Below are positions 1-9,839 of a DNA stretch of 64,000 nucleotides, in pieces. Within the stretch, counting starts at the first letter, position 1. Each line of letters opens with the position of its first letter. The notes under the pieces are model-generated. The model had not been told where the DNA came from. It ran no database searches and saw nothing but the letters and a program-made list of their open reading frames with translations. The stretch spans positions 186,001-250,000 of the forward strand of contig NADL03000048.1 of NCBI GenBank assembly GCA_002205965.3, written 5' to 3'. The position numbers were made by a program, and so were the translations under genes. This DNA comes from Kappaphycus alvarezii (Eukaryota; Rhodophyta; Florideophyceae; Gigartinales; Solieriaceae).

Positions 1-1269
1 AAGTTGACCAAACGTTATCCCAGTTGGGGCTGATGCAAGCTCAGCCACCAAATTGTACTTCTTCACATATTCTAGTACGTCCTTCGGGATACTCTTAAAT
101 TTCTTGCTCTTTTTCGTCTTCTTGGCCGACGTTTCTCCCACTCCTGGAACAACTTGATCAGGCCTCTTGGTTCGAGGAGGTACAGGTGCTGGGATATGCT
201 CCAGCATTCCATAATCTAGCCTAGGTTTTTTCGATAAAATGTTCCCTTCCCCATCCCTTTTTGTCACATTGACTTGACTGATTTCTTCAGCGATGGATAC
301 ATTACCGGCATCCGTCAACCTTTGATCCTTCCTGTTTTGTAAGATTTTCATCTCTGGTCCTGACTCACTCCTCGCATCCGATAAATTTGCTCTTCTGTTG
401 TCTTTAGACCAGCAGTTACTTTCATGATGCCCGTCGACCGCACTTTCCACAACGAGTGTTTCTATGTGGATTATCAGGACACCTATTTGCAAAGTGTCCA
501 GGCTTGTGACAGTAGGAACAGACCTCTGCGGCCTTAGGGGCCCCAGACTGGTTCTTCTTAATGGTAAGAGTAAGGCTTTCCAACTGCGAGGTTATCATGT
601 CAAGTCGATTATCGAATCGGGTTTCCAACCTTTCTTCCAAGTTTTTGACATCGCTCCTGACAGATTCCAATGCTGCTGCACTAGTAGCCGGCCTTTGATA
701 ATTCTTTTCAGGATGTACGATGGAGATCGATGTACGGTTTCCCTCGGTGCCTCACTCAGTGACTGAAACGTCTCCGAATTTTTGACAAATTCTACCATGG
801 TATCCTTCAGTTCATTAAAAGTGTGAGGGCCCTTGATGAGGAGGAAATCGGAGAGCCGCTTATCTCCCATCGCCGCCTTACGCAGCATTCCGTACTTGGC
901 TTGGGCGTTGAACCCGGCCTTTTCATAAGATCACACAGGTATACCAATGAGCTTAAAATCATCGAAGTTGAGCCGGGCCTCTATGGCCTTACGAATCATC
1001 TCATCTGGTTCCACCTCCTTAGCATATTCTCTCACAAGCCACTCACATACCTCACCGAAGTTGCGCCCACTCCCATTAAGGGACCACCCGTCAATAAACT
1101 TAGCTTTGTATTTGCCTTTTGCGTCACCAGAAAGATAGGCGAAGATACTTGCGGCCTTCTCCTCATCGCTCTTTTCTCGCATTAAAACATTAACATATGT
1201 GTAAAGAAACTCTTCAACGTCTTCATTCTTGCTCCCTGTGAACGATATACGAGCAGCATTATGATCCAT
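1..1269 (-). pseudogene. Ty3/gypsy gag and start of protease region, 5' part of element (copy A)
   Basis: Retrotransposon capsid protein that would package element RNA. Reading from the Met at 1269 (MDHNAARISFTG), the frame runs through a capsid-like region (EDVEEFLYTYVNVLMREKS) to about 931, continues in a shifted frame at 595-888, and shows a CX2CX4HX4C zinc knuckle (CSYCHKPGHFANRC) near 510-550. It is closely related to the gag at 59692-60640, so the two belong to one family. Positions 1-400 match the gag-protease junction of that copy (around 60600-60800) in reverse, so the element continues to the left of the window. Frame changes between 595 and 931 make this copy non-functional. An upstream Met at 1293 gives MIFFFFAA, translated from an A-rich run, and is not a credible start. 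Confidence 0.85.
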
Positions 1270-1362
1270 TGCTGCAAAAAAAAAAAAAATCAAACTGCAA
1301 GTGGACCTAATACTTCACAACTCGATTACCTCGGGTGCAACCCCCTCTACATAAGTACCAAA

Positions 1363-2081
1363 TGTTAGGGATAAATCAGCAGGGAAAGAGATCCTCAGAA
1401 CCAATTACCACAAGAACGAGGTGCTGCAAGCGACAAAAGTGCTACCGTGGTATAATTGAACGAACAGAAAGGAGTAGATAGGGAAAACAGTTGAATGGGG
1501 TACAAGCAAGTATGGAAGGGGCAGGGTCTACCACCTATGCTTAGTGACTAGCGTAAAATAAATTCTTCTTGGGTCTGAAGTTGACTCTCAACTTCCTTAC
1601 TATTTGGGATTGGGCTTGAAGTTGTCTGCCAACCTGCTTGACCTCTCAAGTAGGAAGCAGTTTGCTCAGCTTATATAGACTTTTGGCTACCCAAAAAGTC
1701 TCAAACAAACATAATAATAGCCATAAAATGCATTCACGGGAATCGTGTGAACCAGAGAGACTATTAGAAGTTATTTCCGCAACGTAAATATCTAGGAGCC
1801 ATACCCATGCCAGCCAATCATCGGCCAGGGGTGGGAACTGATGTGGCCATTATAAAGACCTTTCAGAGTCACTCGTATTATCACCCACAAGCTAGAACTG
1901 TACTGACATCTACTATGACAGCGTGTCCTAAAATAAAAAAATCAACCGATGAATTTGCCACACTCACCCAAATTAAAAATATCTTGCAAATTCAAAAACT
2001 GTAAAAATATCTTCCCAATTCCGATACTGTATACAATTATATTCCTCATCTAGATTTTTTTCGTGTTCGAATTTGCGCACA
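1363..2081 (-). repeat. Gypsy LTR lacking the acidic ORF (5' LTR of copy A)
   Basis: 719-bp LTR. On the minus strand it starts TGTGCGCAAATTCG at 2081 and ends CCCTAACA at 1363, i.e. TG...CA. It is followed by TTTGGTACTTATGTAG, the probable primer-binding region, and then gag at 1269. A TATATAAG box lies near 1668-1675, and the downstream leader matches that of the LTR at 58284-59603. The roughly 600-bp segment that encodes the acidic protein in other copies is missing here. The LTR sits exactly where LINE-1 coding sequence breaks off (2082), so it inserted into, or recombined with, that LINE. Confidence 0.8.
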
Positions 2082-2940
2082 TCACCTTGTTTTGTGTTCC
2101 CCGTGCGACCGGGGCTCGACGGCAGGATGCTTTGCGCCTAGGTTCAGAACGTTACTTAGTAGGGTGACTTGGTCATCGTGGCGGACGATCCGTTGCGCTC
2201 CGTACCTGCAGTGGATCAAGTGGTCGCCATGGACGTCCACGGTTTCCGGGCATCCGACTCTTGGACAAGGGGTTCCTGGTTCGAAGAGCGGGGCTTGGCA
2301 ATAGTATTTGAACCACACCAAGAAATGTCGTGTGCCTATTGCCGTCTTCAACCCTGTTGTGGGAGGGCAATGGACCCATTCCTTGGCACCTGGGAGACTC
2401 ATTGAGGCCCTGAAGGCCTGTGTACGGCAATTAGTGTACGGCAACTACCCACCGGAAGTTCTTCATATTGTCCCGCGTTCCATAGTCTGATCCGTTCCCT
2501 GAATATTTCTGCATTGGTGTGATTGCTTGCGTCGTCATCGCCGTTTGGGAGTTGCCAACCCGTTGTGTTACAGAGCATCACTGAAAGGAAGAGAAAGGCT
2601 TTGCTTAGTGCGTCTGACGCGACGTCCTGTCCCGCGTCACACGCATGTGCAGCTTCTTGTAGAGCTTTTGAGAGGAGTTCAATGAGGGCAGGCCGGAACC
2701 GTGTCGGGATGTGACAAATCACCGGTATGTGGGTTGCGAAAACCTGATCAGCTCGGGGCAACGGTTGCGTGTGGTTGCTTGTTGGGTTTTAGATTTCTGT
2801 GGTAGGCCACTGAGGCGCGGGATTGTCTGGTGTAGGTCGAGGTGTAGGCCTGGTGTTCGTGGCAGTTGTCAGAGGTGCCTTAGGGCTAGAAATGTTGGGG
2901 GAAATGCGGTCTGCTGAAAGCCTTTCTCTAGGGTAATTTT
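2082..2940 (-). pseudogene. LINE-1 fragment: N-terminal and C-terminal parts joined, reverse transcriptase core missing
   Basis: Remnant of a non-LTR retrotransposon protein. From about 2900 the frame shows a Pro/Thr-rich stretch, then a conserved N-terminal block (VICHIPTRFRPAL, then LSKAFLFLSVMLCN) to 2399. A second frame (2444-2082) carries the C-terminal part: GAKEWVHCPP, a CCHC knuckle (CPRVGCPETVDVHGDHLIHC), and it stops at HKTR, where the LTR begins. In the longer LINE-1 copy at 4800-6480 the C-terminal block is preceded by reverse-transcriptase sequence. Here that is absent, so several hundred codons were deleted. One in-frame stop lies in the Pro/Thr linker. Confidence 0.8.
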
Positions 2941-3098
2941 AAAGGTAGTACTGGACACCCTGTAGGATATAGTGGAGTCCTGCACTGGACCCCGGATATT
3001 AATGCAGTTAAGTGTTTTACCCTACGGCTTTCAATATTTCGTGCTCAGTTGACCCAGGGACGGAGGCCGGGCTGAATCGAATTTCTGAATACATTGTG
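2941..3098. other. Short unassigned interval
   Basis: No coding frame or recognisable repeat between the LINE-1 fragment and the LTR end. It recurs at 16164-16321 as part of the duplication. Confidence 0.4.
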
Positions 3099-4190
3099 AT
3101 GGAGGCAAATTGGCGGGGGAAGAGATCCTCAGAACCAACTACCCCGAGAAGGAGGTGTTGCAAGCGACAAAAGTGCTACCATGGTATTTTGAACGAACAA
3201 AAGGAGTTTACATGGAATAAAGTTCAGAGTGCTACAAGCAAGTATGGAAGGGGCAGGGTCTACCACTGATGCTCTGGGACCAGCTTAGGAAAATGTTTTC
3301 TTAGGTATGAAGTTGACTCTCAACTCCCCACTACTCGGAGCTTGACTTGAAGTTGTCTGCCAACTTGCTTGACATCTTAAGGAGGAAGCAGTTTACTCAG
3401 CTCAATAAGCTTTTCGGCTAATCCCAAAGTCTCAAGAACGCATACTAAATACCATGAAATGCACTAAAACAAATCATGCGGACGATGGAGACTATCAATA
3501 AGATACTTTGAATAAATACCTACATCTACTCCTCGCAATCTGCATTCTCAAAGCTAGAACCAAGCAGCTCCTGCAAACTATCCATGCTACCCATACAGTC
3601 CACACATATCCCTTCGAGCGGTTCGCAGCTTCCTGTGGCCTCTCCTGAAATATCTAGACCACTAAAGATATCTTTATCCACTTCCATGACCGGTACCACC
3701 TGATACTTCATTCCTAGCTCCCGTCCCCGCCAAAGTTCTCGGAGCTGCGGTCCAATTCCTGCACTTTCACCTCCTTCTCCACGGACCGATCTTCCATCTC
3801 ATCCCCGTTCTCCTCATCCTTCACGTGAGTCTCGTAAGCCAGCTCAGGGGCTAACTATTCCTCGAAGGACTCCGCGCTTTCCTCCTTGACTTTCTCAGTC
3901 TCATCCGCACTTATCTTTCTCTCGTCTTCTTCTATAAAGAGGCGGCGAACGAACTTGCTGATTTTCTTCTTAGTTTGCCGGCGGAGGTAGTCGACGGCAT
4001 TGGTTGGCCCGTAGGCGGCGAGACGGAGGCCATTGATTGGACGGGAAGGGCGGTTTTTGAAGATAGGTACAGAGGGTGATTTGACGTCATGATTCTGGAA
4101 AAGGGGTGAGCGGGGTTGCTGATGTTAACATTAAGGGTAATCAGCTTATCGAACTGTTGGTAGTAGGAGTGATGCTTCAGCTTCAATGCT
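3099..4190 (-). repeat. Gypsy-family solo LTR with degenerate acidic ORF
   Basis: The 3' end of the LTR (minus strand) lies near 3099, where GCCTCCATCA matches the end of the LTR at 46946. The LTR contains the U5-like segment (CAACACCTCCTTCTCGG near 3150), the region homologous to the TATA area (here degraded, near 3400) and the acidic ORF. The 5' end is not clear and the sequence above 4190 no longer aligns convincingly. No gag follows, so this is a solo LTR or fragment. Confidence 0.7.
3526..4090 (-). pseudogene. LTR-encoded basic/acidic protein, frameshifted copy
   Basis: Degenerate member of the LTR protein family. The Met at 4090 aligns with the MTNLRP start of other copies. In a shifted frame there is a basic helix (GPTNAVDYLRRQTKKK, then FVRRLFIEE), followed by an acidic stretch. 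The conserved C-terminus (GICVDCMGSMDSLQELLGSS) ends at 3526. At least two frame changes separate the parts. Function unknown; see the intact copy at 46012-46509. Confidence 0.7.
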
Positions 4191-4640
4191 ATAGCACTTT
4201 GAATAGGGGCATGTCTTTGGTAATCATTATGGTCTTGGTCAAAAAAAACTAGGCGATACTGCGGTTTTGTATTTGCATGAATTCGGGGGTTTCATAAAAA
4301 TCTGTGTGATAAAATATCGGAACTGAATTTGGGATTCGAAGTGACCACGAATTGAAAGGCATCTCTTTGAAGGAGGAGGACCAAATATTCAAACATAAAA
4401 TAGAAAATGGAGTTGTACAGAGAATTTGGATTCATAAAGGACAAAGATATTTATAATTTGTTTTGGAAAGAAAAAGGTAGGAGGACTAGTCAAGGACGGA
4501 TTTCAAAATGCGGGGAGGACCTTTTTCGTCCCGACACATTGCCTCCTGGAAGGGTACTGCTCTGGTTTCTGGACATCATCGACTCCTCTTTGTTCCCAAC
4601 TCGCTGGTGCAACACCGGACTGCCTCCTCCCCCATTACTG
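4191..4640. other. No gene recognised
   Basis: AT-rich sequence between an LTR and a LINE-1 tail. An open frame starting at 4407 runs through this interval and the LINE tail, but its protein resembles nothing and spans a known non-coding LINE end, so I treat it as chance. Confidence 0.5.
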
Positions 4641-4735
4641 TATCTGCACACCTTTTTGAGTCGATTGTGGTTCCCTGAAAACTATGGGATAGCTCGGATA
4701 TATCTTCCAAAAGTAAATCACCCAAACCTCGGAGG
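4640..4735 (+). mobile_element. LINE-1 3' end fragment
   Basis: Matches the LINE-1 3' UTR at 6390-6478: TTTTGAGTCGATTGTGG, then CGGATATATCTTCC and AAGTAAATCACCCAAACC. Only the last 95 bp or so of the element are present, as expected from 5' truncation during target-primed insertion. Confidence 0.75.
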
Positions 4736-4799
4736 CCTCCCCTTCGACCTGTTGCTGCACACTATTACTCTCAAAATAAAAAACTCTTCAGTTCAGAGG

Positions 4800-6480
4800 A
4801 AGGGGAGGACAGAGAAGTTGTTATTTCAACTGTGGTACCGCAATGACCGGTACATTTATGAAGTACCACAACCAACTCGTCAGAGCCATCGAAGTACTTC
4901 GCTCCGTGGATGCTGAAAGCCGAGGACTGCACGTTTCGCTGCCGAAATGCCTCGTCTGGTGGCCTACACCCCCTCTAGGGTCAGTGCAAAGTCTCTACCC
5001 AGACGGGATTAAGCAAGAGTGCAGCGAGGGTACTTCCATCCTGAACACCCCAGTCGATACTAAGGAATACAACGCGGTCATTTACGAACCATGTCTTATC
5101 TCTCAGACCATTCCTCGAGACCATTGCTGACCTTGAGAATAGGCAAGTGGCGTTCCAGCTACTATGTAACTGTTTTGGCGTTTGCAGAGTAGGCTATTTG
5201 CCCCCGTCTTGCACCTGAGAAGGAGCGGAAGAGCTCGACAGGATTATGGGGGACTGTGTTCGAAAATCGGCAGGGATAGTACTAGACTCGGAAGTATTAC
5301 GAGAACTCCAGCTGCTGGTCAAACCCAACGACAAGAAAAAACAATCTCTTGAGAGCGGACTCACCTCCGCGAAGAACATCGCGGCTGCGGCATTCTTGAC
5401 TTCCAGCTCATCATCTAGCAAGCTTTACAGGACCTTGCTCCCAACTCCTTTTAAGTAACTGCAAACATACGGAGCAGCTGCAGACGCCCATCGGAGGTGG
5501 TCGACCTCTTGGCTGCCGTCACGGATTATCCCGTTAAGTGTAATTTGCTCGCAAAAAATACCATCGCAAAAGACGCGGACGGATGCAATCCATGGAGCAG
5601 TGCAAGAACGAATTCCCCTTGGGCATTCGAGGAGGCAGGCGTTTCGCGCGGCTATGGTCATCCCGGGAGCTAAGGAATGGGTGTATTGCCCCCCGTGCCC
5701 CGGACTACAGACAAGCATTGAACCTCGAGAATTCTCGGTGTGGCTTCAATACTACTGTCAAGTCTCACTTTTTCACCCTGGCACGCCATGCCCGAGAGGG
5801 AATTGCCCGGAAATACTCGATGTACATGGCGATCATCTCATGCACTGCTTGCATATGTCCCACAGGATCAACCGACATGATCGCCAAGTAAACCTTCTCG
5901 TAAAAGACCCGGCAAGACCTGCTTGTCATCCAGTTGTAGAGCCACGCCATGGTCTCCACCGCACGAGACCCGACATCCAGGCCATGGGAAGCAGCGGAAG
6001 GACCGATTTTTTTGATGTTACCGTCTTGAATCCCCTCGGTCCCTCCAACAGGAGAGTGAGGGCCTTCAGACCGATGTCCTCTCTGAATGCGGCACGAAAT
6101 GCGAAGCAGAGAAGATATCAATCTTCTATAGCGACCTCCACCAGAGGGAGGCTCGTGCCTCTGCCAATCTCCACTCATGGAGGGTGGCATCAGAATGCAT
6201 GTGCAGTCCTGAATGACGTGGCAAGGAACGTGGCCGTGAGAGCATTGGAGACGTACGGAAAGGTTCGGGGGGGGGGGGGGGGTTGATGCAAAGCCACGTT
6301 GCAGCAGCCGTCATGTCCAATGCGGCATGCTTGATGGCCGGCCTGAAGGTAGCTTTTTAGGGAGCGTAAATCCTTCCCCATTACCATGTCGGTATACCCT
6401 TCTTGAGTCGATTGTATTTGTCTGGAGCCGTGGGGTAGATCGGATATATCTTCCAAGAGTAAAACACCCAAACCTTCCCT
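4800..6480 (+). pseudogene. LINE-1 3' half: end of reverse transcriptase, CCHC knuckle, endonuclease, 3' UTR (duplication copy 1)
   Basis: Non-LTR retrotransposon polyprotein fragment. At 4843-5100 it shows the palm/thumb region after the catalytic motif (GLHVSLPKCLVWWP, then SEGTSILNTPVD). At 5130-5460 follows the linker typical of this LINE class (NCFGVCRVGYLPP, LTSAKNIAAAAFL). The frame 5600-6286 is open for 228 codons with GAKEWVYCPP, a CCHC knuckle (CPRGNCPEILDVHGDHLMHC) and a PD-(D/E)XK-like endonuclease (RPDI, DFFDVTV, AARNAKQRRYQ). A run of 16 G at 6267-6282 shifts the frame just before the conserved end (MSNAACLMAGLKVAF), which terminates at 6360. The 3' UTR ends with the family signature at about 6433-6478. 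A stop at 5130 and frame changes make it non-functional. Confidence 0.85.
6267..6282 (+). repeat. G16 homopolymer inside LINE-1 coding sequence
   Basis: Sixteen consecutive G. In the LINE-1 copy at 34620-35000 the homologous codons read GKVRGIFIQRHA, without a G run. The expansion puts the last ~27 codons out of frame. The same run is present at 19460-19475. Confidence 0.9.
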
Positions 6481-6489
6481 CCATTTGTA

Positions 6490-6800
6490 TCAATCGCCGA
6501 AAGTTACATCGCGATGTTTCTTAATATTGCATTCTTCGCATGTTTTCAAATAGTCCAGTAAGACTCTCTTTTTCCCTTCTCAGTAGGTCATGAAACGTGA
6601 ATGCTTATGTTGAAGTGTCACTTGAATCAGGCGTTGCATACTTTATGCCTGTACTTTATGTGTTGGCTGAGCTGGCCTTTGTATCAGATACTCGGGGAAA
6701 TTCTCAATTTTGATTTAAATAATGATCAAAGATAGCGTAGACGTTGAAAACACTAAGAATAAGAACAATAACCAGTGCATCACATGTTGGACATCGCTTC
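6490..6800. other. No gene recognised
   Basis: Interval between two LINE-1 tails, without a supported frame or repeat. Identical in the second duplication copy. Confidence 0.5.
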
Positions 6801-6976
6801 GATTCATTCCGACCCATGAGCAATGGTCCGCGACCTCTGCTAGCATTGAGCCGGCCCTCTAAGGAAGTTCATGTAGTGCTACCCATCAGCGACGACTTAT
6901 CCCGCATCACGCATTAGCGGCGTGGATATATCGGACCACATCTTCCATGTATTAACACACCCCAAAAGTTCTCTCT
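6800..6976 (+). mobile_element. LINE-1 3' end fragment
   Basis: Encodes the last residues of a LINE-1 protein (ASIEPAL, stop), followed by a UTR (ACTTATCCCGCATCACGC, TGGATATATCGGACC) and the terminal signature ATCTTCCATGTATTAACACA. It is the same subfamily as the reverse copy at 48600-48870. Confidence 0.7.
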
Positions 6977-6989
6977 GCTCTCCCTCTGC

Positions 6990-7510
6990 TAGCAGCCCTA
7001 AAAGGAAAACCCAGCGACTTGGTCTTTCTTAGGCTCATTTTCGTCAGCCTCTGTTCGATATGCTACCGCTGCATTTGCTTTTGTTGTAGCACCCTGATGC
7101 ATACTGTACATATCTTCTACTTTTGGAAATGGGATCGGGCTTCCGTTCTACTTCTCGTGCTCATATGCCCAGAGATTTCGCGGTAGTTTTTACCGAAAGT
7201 CCCTACAGCTGTCAAGAATCTTTCTTGTTTGGCGTTCGACCGGTAACTCCTCTTTTTCTTCGCAGCCTTCTCCTGCTGTGATTCATCTACTGCCATAGAG
7301 TGGGGAACGTCCCTTTTCAAGTCAGAAAAAATTCTTTAAGCTTCAGTTTCTACGGCTGTCTTGATACCCTCAGCATCTGTTGTGCCTTCTAAAACAAGCG
7401 AGTGGGACATGTCTGCGGCCTCCATCCTCTCATGACCAGATCCTATTTTATCCTTTCTTCTTTGGATGCCCTCCTCAAATGCTGGAGCTAGCTTTCCTGT
7501 ATTACGAAGT
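6990..7510 (-). pseudogene. SANT/Myb-like domain fragment (duplication copy 1)
   Basis: A largely open frame with an ORF from 7320 to 7117. A Lys/Arg-rich lead (KAAKKKRSYRS) is followed by a helix pattern typical of SANT/Myb repeats: NAKQERFLTAVGTFGKNYRE, then ISGHMSTRSRTEARSHFQK. The end resembles the third helix of SANT/Myb domains (compare SHAQKYF-type). The frame extends upstream to about 7510 (FEEGIQRRKDKIGSG) with a stop near 7336, and downstream past a TAG just after the domain. Family members bind DNA or histone tails in the nucleus. With stops on both sides of the domain this looks like a captured gene fragment, although unrecognised introns cannot be excluded. Another frame (7532-7732) lies just upstream and could be a further piece. 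Confidence 0.5.
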
Positions 7511-8022
7511 TACCGTCTGTCACCATCTCCCTCATGACAACGACAAGTCTAGCAGAGTTCTTGGTAATTCGGTTTCTCCATTATCAAAGCTGTTTTCGTT
7601 CTTGAATTCAGAGTTCATTGCAATTTGAGGGGCGATTTGAAGTTTCTCAGGTAGAGAACTGGAGGGATCTGTTTTGGTATTCACTACTCCATTCAAGAAA
7701 CTTCCAGGACGTAGAACGTTTTCTACTACCAACGGCCCATCGAGAAGGGCGTTTCATACCCCTAAAATTGATCCCTGTAGCTTTAGAAGAAGATCCCGGC
7801 CACTACCATGTCGTTAGAATGACACAGTATGTAGCTGCCGGGAGAACAACACGTGAATAATTTTGACTTTTCATTCTTGGTTCCCGCCATTTCCACAACA
7901 AGAGGGAAAGGTTTTGGTGTTTCCAAACAGATGAACTTTACATTGCCTTGACAGCCATTTCGCGGGTTTTGGCCAAGGACTCAATTGAAGGTGAAAATGT
8001 GGGGTGATTTAGTATTAGGAAG
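7511..8022. other. Possible upstream piece of the SANT-like gene; otherwise unassigned
   Basis: The minus frame 7732-7532 (VVENVLRPGSFLNG, then Ser/Asn/Glu-rich) reads toward the SANT fragment in a different frame. No known domain is visible. It is duplicated at 20704-21215. Confidence 0.3.
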
Positions 8023-8608
8023 CGGGAGCGAGGTTTCGAGGAAGTTTACGCGGTAGAGATATTAGACACTCAAAATGGAGAGGAGGACAAAGTGAGCTTT
8101 ACGGAAGGAGCCATTGGAACTCTTCGAATCAAAACTGTCACGAAAATAATTAAAATAAAACATTTGGTTTTTCAGCCCAAACTGTCTGCCTAGATGATCT
8201 CTCAGCGTCACAAGTTCCTCTCCACAGCAGAGGGGGAGTAATCAAAAATCCAATATAAGCGTATAGATTTATGGTAAGATGGAAGTTTGCCATCACGGTG
8301 GCGAGATGCAAATAGAGCAAGCCTTTGGGTGTTGCAATAGATTCCTGGGGACCCTAGGATGGTTCGAAAGAGTTTTTCTTGGAATACGAACCTACTCCAG
8401 GCCAAAACTTCAAGCCAGATCAGAACGTTTTTTTCTGGTTAGAAAGGGAACTCTCTTTTTCCCAAGGTTTCAAATGGAATTCAGACGGAGGCCCATCAAG
8501 CTCTCCATATCTAGGCTAGCATAGTCTCAGTCAGATTAATCAGTTAAAATTTTGAGATCAAAAATTCGCGGGACTAATCAACTTGGAATGAGATACCTTC
8601 ATAACTTA
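8023..8608. other. Unique spacer, no gene recognised
   Basis: Lies between the end of the duplication and the copia LTR. Short overlapping frames on both strands (8208-8524) show no family features. Confidence 0.5.
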
Positions 8609-8938
8609 TGTTAGGTTTACATGAAATTGCATGAAACATACAGGTTGGTCATCTGGACATGGACGCCCGTGCATTAGGTCACAGCGATGTATTATCAATA
8701 TCAAATGCATCGTCCTCATGAAATTTCTGGTTTGAAATTAATAACCTCAGCAATACTCTTGAGCTATTGATTTAGAACTGTATATATGTAGGTTGAGCTA
8801 TCCAAAGCCACAGAACTACAAGTATCGAGTACGAATTACTCAGCATGATATCTAATTTCAACATAACCAAGACTAACACCTTGATATTCTTAAGTTTTGT
8901 ACCTGTACTAACCGCCAGCTTTCGTGCAAACCCCATCA
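8609..8938 (+). repeat. 5' LTR of copia element 1
   Basis: Starts TGTTAGGTTTACATG. The first 115 bp or so match 12516-12630 with moderate divergence (for example TATCAATATCAAATGCATCG), which identifies the LTR pair. The end is placed at CCCCATCA, just ahead of GTAATGGGCCC (possible primer-binding site). The end is uncertain because the downstream LTR is truncated. Confidence 0.65.
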
Positions 8939-8953
8939 AAACTCCTATAGGTA

Positions 8954-9690
8954 ATGGGCCCAGAACACATGATGAAAAACATAAGAAATACGATTGAAAA
9001 GCCAGCGGAGATGAACTACTCCGTATGTGCTTTGCAGTTACGCCTTATTTTGGGATCTCGTGATTTGCGGCGCTTTGCTGAAGAAAGCCCTGATTTCGAA
9101 ACGGAGATTAAAAAGTATGTTTCGGTGGATGTTGTGTCAAAGAAAAAGAAAGAACATAGGCTGCGGTAGCAGTGTTTGGCCGAAATTTTACTGAATGTTG
9201 ACTCTAAATATTTGCCTTCAATGGCAAGGAAGAGGGATCATAAAGAGGTATCGGATGCTGTAGAGAGCTTGCAAAGAAGCAAGTCTACAGCAAGTCAGTA
9301 TACTCTGAGACCAAAATTGTTCAGACTCCGCATGAGGGAGGGTCATTCGATTAGGACATACATTGAAGAAATATGTAAACTAGAAAATGATCTAGCATTA
9401 AATGGATATGAACTGGAATCGAATGGCAAGAAGTTTGCTCTTTTACAAGGTTTATAAAGTGGCAAATGCGATACTTCAGAATAGTATGGATTTTTCATTC
9501 GAAGAAACTGTCTCCAAGTTGCAAATAAGAGAAGAGGGACTGAACATAAAAGGAAGGAGTAGCAAATATAAAATATCCGCATTATACACTGGAAAGGGCA
9601 ATGATAAGCGGAAAACATTTAAGGGAAAGTGTCATTATTGTGGCAACCAAGGCCATCAGTTTTACAAGTGCTATTTGAATCCATAATCAA
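8954..9690 (+). pseudogene. Ty1/copia gag (copia element 1)
   Basis: Capsid protein of a copia element. From the Met at 8954 the frame is interrupted by TAG at 9167, then continues in phase with LAEILLNVDSKYL and LRMREGHSIRTYIEEICKLE, the pattern of the UBN2/copia gag domain. It shifts frame near 9450. A CX2CX4HX4C zinc knuckle (CHYCGNQGHQFYKC) lies at about 9630-9672. A stop follows at 9684. Non-functional. Confidence 0.8.
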
Positions 9691-9839
9691 ATAGTTATTG
9701 ACCTCATTTTAAAACCACATCTGAAATTGAGGTAAGAATTCGCAGTTTGATTGAGAGATCAAAGGAAAGGGATGGGAAAGGAAATACTGCTGGTATTGGA
9801 GGCGGCAGTAATGTCACAGCATGTGTTTTCTTTGGTACT

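Larger units (their letters stand above)
1707..8022. repeat. Segmental duplication, copy 1 (direct repeat of 14928-21215)
   Basis: Nearly colinear with 14928-21215. The offset is 13221-13225 up to about 5.0 kb and 13193 from about 6.1 kb onward. Identity by eye is about 98-99% over most of the block and almost 100% over 6100-8000. The difference in offset comes from many single-base losses in the second copy. The left edge lies inside the gypsy LTR. On the right the match stops after AGTATTAGGAAG, where the second copy enters a LINE-1 end. Confidence 0.9.
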
